Shown: piece after piece, positions 31,620 to 45,300 of the stretch
Position numbering within the stretch: position 1 is the first letter of the stretch
Layout of the letters: every line of letters starts with the position of its first letter
Assembly: GCF_010093535.1 (NCBI RefSeq)
Contig: NW_022985197.1
Span: 324,777 to 388,776 of the forward strand
Reading direction: 5' to 3'
Length of the DNA stretch: 64,000 nucleotides
Source: Lindgomyces ingoldianus
Lineage: Eukaryota; Ascomycota; Dothideomycetes; Pleosporales; Lindgomycetaceae
Notes under the pieces: model-generated
What the model saw: only the letters and a program-made list of their open reading frames with translations
What the model was told of the DNA's origin: nothing
Database searches by the model: none
Made by a program: the position numbers and the translations under genes

Positions 31620-34600
31620 TCAAGAAAGCACTTCACACATAGCCGACTTCTTGTCCTCATCCTCAACAAGCATACTCCTAGCCCGACACACATTCTCAAC
31701 AATATCCACAACCTTGCGGAAACTCGACGCTGCGCCTCGTGTCTGCGTGAACCGCGCCAAGCAAAGGTTCGCGCGACGTCCATGCTCTAGAACGACGAAA
31801 AGTTCAATGACCAGGGACACAGGCTTGATTTTGAGATCTACCCACCCACCGTATTAGCTCAATCTGGCACAAACGGTATTGAAACACAAACAATGCAAAC
31901 AAATGTAATCTCTACCAAAATGCAGAGTAAAACAAACTCCCTGCATACTCCATTCACGAGAAAGGAGTTGGGTATACTTACGGTTATTCTTATCAATATG
32001 CGCATTGATACTGTTGGACTTGCGATCGTAGCTAACATCGCGGACGCCGAAGCGCTGCCAGTCTCGTAGCAGCCGGACGAGGTCTTGTCGGACTTTCCCG
32101 CGGCCGATTTGGAAGCAGAGGATCTTGTTGGCAGGCTTGATGTGCAGGAACCGAGACAGCCAGTTCATTTGTAACTCTGGCGGCCGGATTGGAACGCCGT
32201 CGTTGGAGCCGGGGGCGAGGTCGAAACCGCCGGAAAGGAGAGATGAGGAGCTGAGATCGGTGGCTAGATGGAAAGTTAGCTGGAGTCTTTTCAGGAGGTG
32301 CAGAAAGGACATGAGAAAAAAACCGAACTTGCCGAACTTCGAAAAGCACAATAAGGGAAACTCACATCCTAACTCCATCAGCTTCTTTCCCTTATCCTCT
32401 TTCGCCTTCTTCCCAAATAAGCCTAAAAATCCCTTTCGTCCACCCGTACCCTCTCCTTTCGCAATCGTAGAATTCCGATTACGCATCGGGAACTCGCTGC
32501 TCGCACCAGACTGCTTTGAGGTATGTTTAGCCAAACCAGGAAACGCTCCAGAAGCCATTTTACTTGCCGGATGCTCCGGCTTGATACGGTCATCAAGACT
32601 CTGCCACGCCTCCGGAATCATCAGCCGTGCTCCTGTCTCAGGTCTAGGCTGGTTTTCGGACAGCCTCTCTTTCTCTTCCGTGGTGCGGCGGAACCAGGAC
32701 GACTTCTTCTTCGTAATCGTAGCCTCTTTCTTCTCCGAAACGGCAGGTGTAACAGTCCTCGAAGGACCTCCATCGTTAGGTCGTGTAGCAAGCAGTTCGT
32801 TATGAACACTTTGGTATGTTCGCGGCGGCGGATTCGACCCTGGATCTGGCCACGGCACTGTAGGTCCACTGTCAGCAGCTGTGCTGTGAGAACGAGTACT
32901 CGCACCACTCCGCTTACGGATGTTCAGCGGAGCTATCGATGTTGGAGAGTTTTCCACAACTCGGATCGTTTGCTGTTCGGTCATGGCTCTACGTCCGTGG
33001 AGGGTAGGCCTTATTGGGTCAGTGACAGCTCTATAGTTAGAACTATAGGTGCCAAACCGATCTTCGCTATCCCTGACCTCCTCAGAAATGACTGGCAACA
33101 AGCCAGGACATTCTGGAGACTTAGTGGGTGCAGAAGAGGCGCGCTTAGCGCCGGCAGTGTTTGGCTGCATAAGGCGATCCAAATGTTCGAGCACTTCTTC
33201 AAAGTGTCCGGTATTGTCAGGGTCTTCATCCAAGCGTTTAGCAAGCTCTTCCCGGGTCTCAGCCAGCTTTCGCTGGAGGAACGTATTTGGCGTTTCACTG
33301 GGTAGCGGCGGAAGGGGGCGGTTCTGAATGTTCTTCAACATCGCCCTGTTGTTTGGTGTTGCGATTGTACTGGCTCCCGAGCCTCGATTGGAAAACGACG
33401 TGGGTGGCGTCTCATACCCAATGGGTTCCCCATCCTGATCTGTAACTGATGTTCGGACAGTTTCACTCATCGAAGAGCGATTAAAAGCCTCTTCCATAAC
33501 CTTTTCAAGCTCGCAGCTCACTTTGCGAGCCTCACTCTGGATATACTTGCTTGGGCTCTCGGGCTTCCGTACTCGTAGGCGTGGTACCATTGGGTTTACA
33601 GCTACTTTTGCCACTAATCGAGCTGCAGGAGTTACGTGGAGGCTGGGTGGTGGAGATATCGTAGAGGATCCTCCGGATTCCCGGGAGCGAATTGTGAGCC
33701 TTCGCTGTTCTGGCGTATATGGAGTCGTGCTTGCCTCACTACCAGAGCTGCGCCGCAAATGGGAAAAGTTCACTCCCCGTCTCCCTATGCTGCCAGGGCG
33801 GACAATAACAGGTGGGCTGCTCGGCCAATGTGAGCTTGCCATGGAGGACCTGGACATGGACCTCCGTCGCGCCGCTAATGAAGAGCGTTGGGAGGGTGTA
33901 CTTCGCTTCGATGAATTATGCGAAAGATTAGAGCTTCGTTGTTTAGAGTTTTTCAGAGCCTGGATCCGTAGTGAACTCCCCGTACGATGGCCTAGAGCTG
34001 TGACTGGTCGCATTCTACGGCTTTCACTATCAGAGCCACCCCGGTGTACTGTAACATTGCGGTGTAGGGCTTGACCTGGGATGATGGGATCTCTCGATGC
34101 TCGAAATGGGTCGTAGCTGACGTCAGAAGAAGGTGGCTCGTAGAAACTGTGTTTCGAGTACAAGTGCTCGTCGTTGAGAATAGAGTATGCAGATTGGGAT
34201 CGTTTGTGTTTGTTGGATGGTAATTGCAGGAGATCGCCAGCACTTGGATCAATCTTTGCATGGTGATGGTGGTCGCTGTTCGAGTAGCCAACAGCGTTGG
34301 GGCTAGGTGCATAGTTTTCCAATTGTTCCTCGCGATGCCTCAGAAGTGCTGAATAGAAGTACTTCTCTTGGTTTCCCCTATTGAAATTAGAATGTAATCC
34401 TGAGAAGAAGAGCTTGGGTGTGCTTACTCTTTACTCAGTAAACGCTGCACAAGCACATCCTCTTTCTCACTATGCCAGAGTGTGCGCAGATTCCTGAGAA
34501 TCTCCCGGTCGATTGTATGCCATTCCAAAGGGGTCCAACCTTTGATTTCAGGGGTTGGACCAACCCAATGCGCCATGGTAGCCATATCTCCTTGAAAGCC

Positions 34601-35864
34601 CAATCCCGCATCATACTTGCGCAAGAATGGGTGGTCCCAGATAGCTTCAATGGGTATTCTCCTCTTAGGATCCGGAACCAGTATTCGCCGGATGAGATCT
34701 TGAGCTTCGCGTGAAAGTGTGTCAGGCATTACATAGTCAGCGTGGGCAATGGCACGAAAAAGATGCTTCAGGTCTCTATCGTCGCCAGAGTAGTTGAAAG
34801 GTGGGGCACCGTAAAGCATCACGTAGAGGATGACGCCGCAGCTCCAAACATCCGCCCTTCCACCGTCGTACGATTGAGTCCGGATAACTTCAGGCGCGGC
34901 ATAGTGGGGACTACCACACGGAGTAGTGAGCTTCTTGCCCACTGGCTGTAGAGCTGCCATGCCAAAGTCGACAAGTTTGATTTCCCATGACTTCCGGTCT
35001 AAGAGAATGTTCTCGGGCTTCAGATCGCGATGGTGGATGTTGAGTCGATGACAGTAAAGCAACGCCGCAATGATCTGTCGAAAGAGGTGGACGACTTCTA
35101 CTTCTTGAATTCCGCCTTGTTCGCCGATGTAGTTAAAGAGTTCGCCGCCTTGGATGTGTTCCATAATCAGATACCTATTGCAAGTATTAGTTCAATCGTA
35201 ACTATTGCATTACACAGCAGTGTACTCACAATTCGTTACGATTCTCCCAAACATCGTATAGATGGACGATGTTTGGATGATCCAACAGCTTCATAATCAC
35301 AATCTCACGCTCGAGCCCAAACGGAATGACTTTGCCCCCAGGAAACATGGAGGGCTCCTCTTCTGCGCTCTTGATCAGATTTGCCAGGCTCAAAGCCCTC
35401 ACTTTCTCTGCTGTGGCTTTTGATATGATCTTGGCTGCCCCGTACTGGCCGGTCATGCTGTGTCGCACTATCCTGACGCGAGAGCATCCCCCTCGACCGA
35501 TAGTTTTGCCAAGCTGCCATGGACCAATGTGTGTTTTTCGTCGACGACCGGTACTAGAGGCGTTGGTGCTTGTGTTGGAGATCTCAGAGTCACGCTTTGG
35601 ATTATGCGGCCGAGACTCGTCGTTAATGACAGCGGAGATTCGTTTATTTTCTGGGGATAGTTGTGGTTGATGGCGAACTGCAAGACTCCCATTTGGGACG
35701 AGGGACTCGTTGTGGGGAAGATGGCTCGGTGGCGATGATTCGTTATTGTCAATTTGATGCGCTTTACCTTCATGCTGAGGGCTGCTCCCTTGATTGACAC
35801 GACGGGAAGCATCACCAAGCACCTGCCTGCGCGTCGGTGGGCGGGAGTGATGAACACGTTCCAT
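31620..35864 (-). CDS. Gin4/Hsl1-type (NIM1-related) septin and cell-cycle kinase
   Basis: Model: complement(join(31620..31837,31982..32263,32366..34377,34428..35174,35230..35864)), 1297 aa, introns of 55, 50, 102 and 144 bp, all in phase. The 102-bp intron keeps the frame open and could be read through. The kinase domain spans about 112-390: loop GRGGCSRV (123-130), ATP-site Lys 145, HRDLKPEN (Asp about 262), DFG (Asp about 281), APE (about 305). EGNQEKYFYSALLRHREEQL follows, as in Gin4/Hsl1 relatives. The long Ser/Arg/Pro-rich middle is likely disordered and phosphorylated. The C-terminus (IKPVSLVIELFVVLEHGRR ... FTQTRGAASSFRKVVDIVE) is KA1-like, a lipid-binding module. Family role: bud-neck/septum assembly and Swe1/Wee1 control. 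The third Gly of the loop is Ser. Confidence 0.93.
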
Positions 35865-36901
35865 CGCGAAAGGGTGTAGCCGAAATAGCAGTCAAAAGCA
35901 AATACCTGACGATCCAACTATACGGTATGCTGAAGTGGCTCCGAGACAAAACCTAGACGTAAACCGGCGTAGAAGATGCAATTAAGACCAGGGCACCAAT
36001 ATGCGCGCGGTATGATTGCTGTAGTCGTGGCTCAGAAGCCATTCAGTACCATGGCTGGGGTCGTTGTGTTGTTTGTTAGTTGATCTGCGGTCAGACGGCG
36101 ATGTAAAGTGTAAGCGCAAGTCGGTGGACGTGGGGCCGATAAAGAAGGACGGCTGGCGAGGCGATTAAAGCCCACCAGCAACCAAAAGTTAACAAGTTTC
36201 TTCAATGCATACAAGAAGTCGGAAGAGTGTATGTGGGACGGCCCGGGGTACGTGTTATTGGAGCCGTTGGTGTTCACTCCGTTCACAGGGCAGCCGGTAA
36301 ACAAGCGGTGGAAGGCGCTCAACACCGGGCACAAGAAGTGACGATACCTCGTAGACTAGAAGGAGAATCTTGGGCAAAATGTCAATTGCACTCGAGGGTA
36401 TTTGTGATTTTGGCAACGAAAGCATGAGCCAAGTAACGCGGGCCAACGACGTTGTTTGTTGTAGCTCTAAATCGAGGGATGGAATGGGTTGTCAGAGAAC
36501 TTGAGGAATGAACAGGTGATCCCACCAGGTGAAATAACTACCAGAAGTGCTTACCGCCTTGCCCTACAGACCGCCTCTGGATGATCAACGCTGTTGCAAT
36601 CCTACCACCTTGCAATACCGTCGTTCTCGGCATTATACCCACCTTGGACCTGATGAACTACACCTCTATGTCATTATGTTTTCTAGGGTTCTACGGGACT
36701 ACAATGATGCGTAGACATGCGCGGAGATGTGCAAAGCTCGAGTTTGATGTGTAACATGCCACAACAGCAGATGGATTGGAAAATGAAATTTTTACCCAGG
36801 AATCCCTTCACTGAGGAACAGACAAATTTCAGACGCTAAAGAAAGGCTATCGCCTATAGCAAGCAATGGAAAGTCATTCAGATCGTGCCGTCGCATGGGT
36901 A
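35865..36901. other. Kinase upstream region
   Basis: 1.0 kb between the kinase start codon and a small broken gene. No frame with a family motif. Confidence 0.45.
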
Positions 36902-37147
36902 CTACTGCGTCCCATTGTCGTTGTCGCTTAGGTGGATGATGTCGTTGATGCACTGTGGTGCGAAGCGGAGGTGAGTCGTGACGAAAGCCGGAAGCGACTT
37001 CCAGATTTCACGAGCGGCAAGGATGTTTTGGGCCAGGTCACGTTATCGATCTGCACGATCCTTGGAACAAAATAACCTTAACGCAGCCTTCTCTCCTTCA
37101 AGCGTAAGCTGCGTGGCGTCTCGCGACGCTTCTGGAGCCGGCGACAT
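36902..37147 (-). pseudogene. Small coding frame broken by one stop, unknown family
   Basis: From ATG 37147 to TAG 36902 the frame gives 81 codons with a single stop, TAA at 37043-37045. Text on both sides reads as one regular helical protein: MSPAPEASRDATQLTLEGEK, AALRLFCSKDRADR, stop, RDLAQNILAAREIWKSLPAF, VTTHLRFAPQCINDIIHLSD. The stop falls where Tyr (TAC/TAT) would fit by one base change; this is inference. I see no intron borders that would remove it. Alternatives: a sequencing error, or chance coding-like text. Family not recognised. Confidence 0.42.
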
Positions 37148-37763
37148 ATCGCTCGTTACTTCAGGAGGCGAGAAAAGAAGGCGAGAAAAAAGTGTGGCAG
37201 GATGTCGCAACGTTTGATTCATATCTCGGTATTCCCCTTATCGTTTCACTTTTTACCCCGTCACCGTATCTTCGACCCTAAAGCCGTACAGATTGCGCCC
37301 AAGTGTGAATTTGCCAGCAGCAAAAGGAACAAAGAACGCTGCCCATTACACTGAAAAGCCCCCGCGTGCTTGACTTTGTGCCCTAAAGTCCAGAGCGTTT
37401 CCCATTGCGATGAACCGAAACCTGAAACCCGATCTGCGTTGGCGCAGCGCATGCATGAAAAATTCCCTTTGAAAAGCAACTTCCTAAAAAATACCGTCGA
37501 ACCATGGAAACAGCAACTAAGAGGTATCCGCTTCGAAGACAGGAAACACGGCGCGCCTTTACCGTCGACTCCGGCCAAGAACCCCGTATGGCCATAAGGC
37601 ACAACACAATGAACAGTACGCATAATAACACCGTAACCCAAAGTTGTAAACAGCGAAGTGGTGTGGTTCCGATGGAGCATGTCCTTGGATCCATGGTGAG
37701 AAAGAGTATTTAATACAAGCGAAGGCGAAATGAAGCCATATTTAAGGAAAACACATTGTCGTA
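37148..37763. other. Intergenic, no recognised gene
   Basis: 3' side of the zinc-finger gene and 5' side of the small broken frame. No gene seen; frames on both strands are motif-free. Confidence 0.4.
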
Positions 37764-39372
37764 TTAGGCGTGGCTCGATATTGCAGGCTTGCTGTCGACG
37801 GAATCAGATGCGCCCTTTTGGTCGGGCGAATGGCTCTCGCGTTTCACGTCTTCGCCAGAGCTTGCGACCTTCCCACAGCCTTTGACCAGTATATGTCGCT
37901 GCAGAAGCATTAGCACTCGCAAATAGTGGTTAAGACTTCCAAGCGTACCTTGAGAGCGTCCTTTCGGGAGAAGCTCTTATCACAGTGGGTACAGGGGAAG
38001 GGCTTAACAGCCAAATGAATTCTCTTATGCCGCTTCAGGTCATGGTTCCGGTTGAAGCTCTGCGGGCATTGGTCACACTTGAACGGCCTGTCATTTGTCG
38101 GCTGTTGCTGGTGAGGCGGGTGTCCCAAAAAGTGAGGCATGCTTGCGGCATGTCCGCTGTTAAACCCTGGCATCATCCCCGGATGCATGCCGCCAACGAG
38201 AGCGATAGGCCCGTTCGGATTGTTGACGTTCGAAAACACCGGCGCTTGAGGAAGAGGGAAGTTTCCATGTCCGTAGGGACGCTGGTAGGGATGTGGCGAC
38301 TGAGATGGTGCAGATGGTATTGATGGGACCTGGCCTTGCGTCACGGCTGGAGACATCCTGGATACGGAGCCTCCTGCGCTTATTGGACTCTGCTGAGTTG
38401 GCGACGGTCCTGTCGAATACTGGAATGGTGACTGCTGAGGTGCAGAAGAAGGCTGTGAGCTGTAGTAGGTCGGAGTTGGGGGAGGTCGGTGATGGAAAGG
38501 CTCCTGAGCGTGGATTGGTGACTGCTGAGGTGCTGAACTCGATACAGGCGTTTGTGCGCTCATCATATGATGAGGTTGCTGTTGTGCAGACATTGTTGGA
38601 TGATGTGACGAGGCTCCGAGCGGTGTCGAAGATGGCGGAAATGGTGGCAACTGTTGTTGGTTGATCTCGTACGGTGGCGGGTTTAGCCCTTCACGCCGAG
38701 AAAGTGAGCCTTGGATCCCGAGCTGACGGTCATGATGCGGTGAAGCAAACATACCTCTGGCTTGGTTATATTGGTTCTGCTGTTGTTGCTGCTGCCCAGA
38801 TGGGTAGCCGTATTGGTGGGACCCCTGAGTGGATGGGGAGTAAATGTACTGCCCGTTTGGTGCGTATTGCGGCATCGCAGACGAGTTTGCACTGCTTGTT
38901 GACACTCCCGAGGCAGGACTTATTACATCACCTGGAATGTTGTTTGGGGGGGTCAGCAGATTACCAACACTAGCAATGGTTGTCGGAGCTTGTGATGACT
39001 GTGAGGCGTTGACGGTGTTGAAGGACGAATATTTGTGCATTGGCGGCGGTGGAAGTTGAAGCTCAAAACTGCCCAGGTTGGCTGCGTTTGGCCTCCTAAC
39101 CGCAAAGCTGGGAGGTGCACCCATTGGGTCAGACCCCGGATGCATCGAAGCCGGATGAACCACTGCAGCAGCCACGTTGACGGTTGTGTGCTGGGTAGGC
39201 CCTGATGGCCGAGCAGCTTCAGAGGAGGGAGGAGTTGGGATCGACTGCAGCTGTGACGCTGCAAATGGCGGAGATGAAAAGTGCGCACCGGGCCAATAAA
39301 GTCCACGTGAGGACTGGGAATGATCCACGAAGGGCAACGGACGGCTCGTAGCCCAGAGGCGTAGTGTGAGGA
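37764..39372 (-). CDS. C2H2 zinc-finger transcription factor, N-terminal exon(s) not found
   Basis: Main exon 37949..39372 joins 37764..37898 across a 50-bp intron (GTACGC..CTGCAG). The first finger is CDQCPQSFNRNHDLKRHKRIH (C-x2-C-x12-H-x3-H). The second is CTHCDKSFSRKDALK then RHILVKGC after splicing, a C2HC variant; the intron cuts the finger between Lys and Arg. Upstream lies a long Pro/Gln/Ser-rich region with a poly-Gln run (GQQQQQQNQY), typical of an activation domain. The only in-frame ATGs are internal (first at 39145). An acceptor-like CTAAG at 39373 suggests one or more 5' exons further right, which I could not place. The finger pair resembles fungal developmental regulators, but I do not assign an orthologue. 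Confidence 0.85.
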
Positions 39373-42300
39373 CTTAGTTGAGAGGGACAAAGTGCTGATG
39401 AGATGCAGGCAACGGAGGGATATCGATCTTGTAAGAGATCCTCAGGGCACAACGACGCCCAACCGGTCTAGATATTCTACGATGGTACTCCCGACCTTGT
39501 TTATCGTCCCTCCGGGTGGGCGAATGGCTTTCCCGAGGCTGCGATGGGTGAGTGGTCCTGGTGAAGGTACCTGCGCAGACTTCTAGAGGACAGTGATACC
39601 GGAGGATGCAGGCCAGTCCGGAAAGCTTCTAGAAAGTCTCAGTCTCTGCGCAAAATCAGTGGTGCTCGCACCGTCAGACCGAGGGAGGGGGGCGTACAGA
39701 GGAGCAAAAGCAGATATTCGTGGAACTGTGTTCTCCTCCAACACAGCCAGCGATCGGTAGGGCCCGGCTTCCTGGTTGCGCAGTACGTAGTGCTACAACT
39801 GGGGTACCACAAGCTGTGAGGATGTTGGTTTTTGGTCAAGAGGTTAAACCTTTCGCTATGACCGTGCTGAAGTCGTCGCCCGGCGATCACAACGCTGCCC
39901 ACGGATTGGCCAATGGTTAGCTCTGACGGTCCACGGCACTGGGAATGGTAGACGATTTCCTCCTTGGGCGAGCGGCAGCGATGAGGTCGACGAGGTCGCA
40001 GTTCACAACAGCGGGGCTGCAAGATCTGGTGTTGCAACCTAGAGGCGCCGAACAGAGAATAGACGATGGTGGTGGTGAGGCGCGCGGGGAGTGACGATCC
40101 CTCCTTGTTAAGCTCAGTTCCTGGGCGCCCTAGAGGAGCGATGGCGGAAGGGAGGCTGGACGCTGCTGGGCCTGAAGGCTTTGTTGCCGTGAGCGAGTGG
40201 AGAGTGGTGGCCCTCACGTATATGTACGGCAGGCTAGGAGTGTCAAGGGTTGAAGGGTTCGCTTGGCTGTCTGGCGGACTAGGGGGATCAAGAACATCAG
40301 GACGTCAACCAGGTGATAGGGTTCGTCCGAGCTTTGGGGCGAATCTTAATCGGGATTGGGGAGATGAGGGATGGGACGAGACGAGAGCGGGCCTCAGGTG
40401 AGGATGGGAAGCGCTATTCATTCACACACTTTGACGGAAGAGGGTAAACCAGACGAGGCACAGCAGAAGCAACGATGAGTGAAAGAAAAACTACCACCAC
40501 ACACCGTTCAGGTGTGGTCTGCCAGAGCCAGGCAGGGTTTGGACTTGGGGCAGACAACAATGCGCTTCCAGGATCAAAGCACCGACCAGAACCAGACCCT
40601 TGTCGGCTAGTCTTTCGGAGTCGCTGGCGGGACGGCTTGGACCAGCGCGGTGGAGGAGCAGGTCGCTTGCGCCGGCCCGACCAGCTCAAAGGACCTCATT
40701 ATTCAGACCTCAGAGCTGCTGAGATGAGTTTGCTCATCTCACCGTCATGAGAATGCTCTTCATTCTCTGCCCAGCACGAAGCGGGGTGAGGGAGACGTGT
40801 TGGGCCGTGCGGCTCCCAACCCAGGCTTGCGGTGCGACAGAGGTCAAGACAGAGACGGCTCTTTTGTTTTTCCAAGTACCAAGGGTGAGGGGAGGCACTC
40901 GATGATGCGTCGGGACCGGCGCCAACGAGCAACACCCACGCCCTCTCCCACTGCACGGACGGGGTCTGGCCTCATGAGCCGTGCGAGACAAAGCGCTCGA
41001 CAAAGAGAGCCATCCACTCTCTGTCGCTGTCCTCCAATCCCCGCGCGTCGAAACGCAGATCGCTGTGCGTGCTGCATGTGGATTCGACACGGCACTGTTA
41101 AGCGCGCAAGGAGCCATGGAGTGGAGGCGAGGGAGGGCTCAGAGCCATCCCGCTCCACTGCTGCAGAGCATCCAGCACATCGATTCCAATTCTGCCTTCA
41201 GGGTGTCAGAGAGGCAGCTGGACAGGAGGCCCTGGCATCCCTGCGCCCAGTGCTTCCCAATACTCGCCCGTGCTTCTGGCTTTGGGCGTCTGGCGCTGGC
41301 TGATGACATGGCCCGCCATTCGATGCTCGCTCGTTCAGGTCGCCGGGCATTGCACTAGCCCAGTACGAGCAAGTATAGGGCACCTGATTGACTGATTGAT
41401 CCTGCTGCTGCCCGCCGCGCTCTTAAAAACGGGAGGGGCTGCTGCGAAGGGGTGAAGTCAAGAGGAGCGTGATTTTGGACCTGCGGCTAGTTCCCGGTTT
41501 CCCTTTGATTGACTCTCATCTAGTACGAACTGCTCGTCCCAACTTGATTCCAATTAACGAGCCTGCGAGTCTATCCTGTCCCGGCAACCTGCTTTTCTGG
41601 CCCCAAGCTGGAGCGCGTCCTGGGGGTCTATTTTTAGGCTCCCTGGTGGTATTGCTGCGGCACGTGTCCGTCCCAAGACGGATGGTGCCCAGGTGAAATA
41701 AGCAGCGAGCGGGCAGCTCTACGGCGGAATTGCAGGCATCAAACCGCCAAATCCCCAGTCGGCTCTCTGTTCGTCGTCTGAATCCAATTGCCTCTTCCAT
41801 CATCTTGTTCTTCTTTACTCCCGCGCGTTGCATCGCGCACAAGAAACAGATTCCCACGTGGCCGCGCATTTGATACTTTCGGTCCTTTGTGCGCTGGGCC
41901 TGCTCTCGTCGATGGCCGCCCCAGCTCTCGCGAGCACGAGGCACCCGTTGGTTGTCCATGACAGCTGGCGTCCGCTGGTGTGCTGGGCGGATGCAGACTT
42001 GTGCATGCCTGGTGCGCGGTGGTGCATCGACAAGTAATTACCGACTGCCTGGTTTGGGCTTCGAGCTCGCGCAAGAGGAGACAGACGGCCTGGGAAGTGG
42101 GGACTCCGCGGTCGATCCAGACGCCTCTCCCAAGCGCCCCTTGCCAGGTATCTTGACTCCCCAGCTCCCAGTCCTGGCTTGTCCTTGGCTGTGCGCATTG
42201 TGCAAGTCTGCATGCCACACATCCACAGGCCTGGAGCGAGATGGCCCGCGCCTTGCTAGAAATGGCCGGCTGCAGCACCAAGAGGTACGTCGAGATCTTA

Positions 42301-45300
42301 GCCGCAACCGACGGCTGGCTCGCTCTGCGCCCACTGCGCTGCCCGCGAGAGCACCCGTGAGAGCGCAGCCTTGGTGGGCTTTTTGGCTGCTGCCACCGCC
42401 CGCTCTCGGGTCCCGGTATGGCGTCTCCAACGTGGGACAGCCCTGAGTGCATCACCCGGGGCGGATTGACGCGGAGTGACTCCCGAGGAACTTCTCTGAT
42501 CGACCATCGCCATAAGAACAGCGACGCGGGCGCTCCTTTCATCTCGCACGTATGTGTTTCTGCTGCGCAACCGGCCCCAGAGATGAAGGACTCCTAATTC
42601 GACCCTTCGTGTAATCTGCGAGGGCTAGGGGCGAATCCTGGGCGCAACGCCCAATAGGAAGGCTGCCTAAGCGAGCCGTCAACCAAAAAACATCCGACTG
42701 CTGATGGCTCTGGCAGCGCGCTGCCAGCACTGGTAACAGTCCTGTGATATCGACGCCGGCTCTCTCCCATGGCCCGGACTGCACCCGCGACGACTGCTCA
42801 GAGCGAAAACTGCCATCCGTATCCCTGCCATCCCAAGCTTCCTTTGATTGCTTTCGCGCGACAGGAAATAACCCTTCTACCGGATTCTCCCACGCCATTT
42901 GAGAGCTAACTTTAACCTCACCTGCTAGCTTATTTGGACCTCGCATTCACTCTTGAGTTCTCAACTTGCTCCTCCTTCCACCAGTGGCACCGTGAGCCTC
43001 CACCGGCAGCAAGTAATTTGTGGACCGGCTCCCACTGCGAGATCGTGGGTCGTCGGCGCTCGACATCGAAGCCAGAATCCGCTTGGCGTGCGCTCGGGAT
43101 GTCCGTCGGCCTAAGTGATTCGCTCGTACATGCCCCTGTCACACGGCGGGCTGCACAACTTAATTTTTGACACGGATCACATTGGCGGTTTTGGACAGCC
43201 ACCAAGCCTTTCTCCATCTGCCCCTGGTGCTGTTCGCTCTAGATCGGGTGCCATGATCCTCGAACCGACCAAGCCTGACCCGTGATGTTGGGACTCGTGA
43301 TGCAGGTCAAGGTTCAGAGCACTGAGCAGACCTCATCTCCCTCGGGCCTCTTCGATGAGCTGCCCCGCCGAAGGCGGCGGGCGGCGGCGGCCACGTTTTG
43401 AGCCTCCATCGCCCGGGACGCTGGAAGCAAAGCAGCCTTTGGCCCAACGACGCTGGTTCCCCAGTGCCAGCCCGCAGTGGCATCGCAGGCCCCTCGTTGA
43501 GACTCGAGCTCCCCCGCCTTCATCAGCCGCCAAGACCGTTATTCATGTTGATCTCGACGCACCCTTCCGAGAGGAAGCCTGTCTTCCATCTCGGATGCCC
43601 CCTCCGCATCCGTTTGAAGAGACACGGAGGCACCGCAGATGTCGCTGCACTGCGAGTAAGTGAAATGACTACGTACGCACCCCACGGTCCTGTGCCTGCG
43701 ACTTTTTATCACGGAAGTCCTTCTCTCCTGTGTGCTGCAGGCTGCAACAGGCATGTTCTGCGGCTGGCTATCAAATCAATAATTACCCTCAATTTTAGGT
43801 TGGCCAGGGGTGCCTCGCCAAACCCTGCTGTGCGCTGACCGCGGCCGACTTGCGTCAAAGCACGTTTGGGCTATCCCGCAAGCCCATGTTCTCAAGTGTC
43901 GTTATCCCTCACTTGTCAACCGCACCTCGTTTTTCTCCGCTTTCAAGATTTGCTCCTAGGCGCAAGAGGCGTCGCCATTTTTGTAATTGGGGAGCTTCTT
44001 TCGTTTTCGTCACTGCGGCCAGGAAGAGACAGGCTCATGTTCCACCTCAGCCTCGGAAAATGCCTCGCGAAATTCGCCTTCTCCTACTTCATCAGCAGAT
44101 ATCCTTTTGCGGGCTTGAGTCTTAGAACGCTTCCATTTGCCGCTCAAGGGCAAGTCCCACGGTGCCGAGTATTGAGGAGCGAAAGGGGCGTTCATCATGC
44201 ATTATTGGACGTCCAACAAACGCCGCAAAACACAAACAACTTTTGGTTTGCGAGAGCCGTGACTCGGTCTCACTGTGTACCTGCATCCGCATGGGCGAAG
44301 ATGCTCTAACACAGGCCTCAGTGGCAGACGCCAGCATCTCAAAGTTCCACTGGAAAGGTCCCGTTGATCGCTGCTCATCTTCCTTCTGGCGTGTCGTTCA
44401 CTGCCTGAAGTGGTATCCTCTAGTTATCGTGCCCGCTAGGCTGGACGCCATAACGCCGCCCGCTGATAGCTGGTCTGGATCGTACACAGCACGGATCCAA
44501 GAATCCAGGATGCAGCCAGCAATCTTGCCGCTCTGCAAGAGACAACAAATGTCACTGCAAGACCCTCATGAATAGAGTCTGTTCGTTTCGCGTTCAGCTG
44601 CTTCGCCGCAGGCCAGACACCATATTCAGATGCTCCCCTAGGAATCAGGTTGGTTCCTCCCTCATCTTCCAGCTTTCATGGAGCGCGCGCTTCGTTTTCA
44701 CGCCGGACCCCGAAGATAAGCTGCAGAACTTGCTTGATGTTGTGCTGAGGGCGTACGCGCTCACACGATTAGTAGCAACAAGACGTTGTGTTGGATGTGT
44801 GGGGAACCGCCTTTATTCGTCCTTCAAATGCAGCTGGTGCAAGATGACCTTCGCCTGCGAGTATTTCTTGACCAATCTCATCGCGGTTGGTAACCTCAAT
44901 TCGTACAATCCTCGGTGTGTTCACGTCACGCAAAATCGCGCCAATCACAACAGAGAAAAATCCGCAGTCCCCTCAAAATCAGAAATATCTCGTGCTATTC
45001 TTGTATCTTCGTGCGCACTCCCTCCGATTTCATGATAAGCTCTGTTCAGGGGCCTCCCAGCGCTGCGTATTCGACACTGACACAAGGTTCTGCCTGCTGA
45101 TCCCTTTGGCTGATTCAGAACACCATTTCGATCATCTTGACGAATCGACAGCCCATCGAGCATTGCAGACGCCCACTGCTCAATACAAGCAAAGTTAGCA
45201 TGATGACCACTTTTACGAGAACACTCCGGCAGTCCAGGATCCTTCCTGTGCAACTTCAGTCCATTCACTCTGCAAGACTTACCGCATTTAGCCCCGCAAA

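Noticed and set aside
31396..31857. 153-codon plus-strand frame
   Set aside because: It lies antisense to the last kinase exon, whose minus-strand reading (KA1-like) is clearly the real one.
32264..32365. In-frame 34-codon segment inside the kinase tail
   Set aside because: It has GTGAGT..CTAG borders and hydrophobic text unlike its surroundings, so it is an intron of length divisible by three, not coding sequence.
41739..42542. 267-codon minus-strand open frame
   Set aside because: It lies in GC-rich DNA with many overlapping frames on both strands, starts poorly, and shows no motif or splice-consistent extension.
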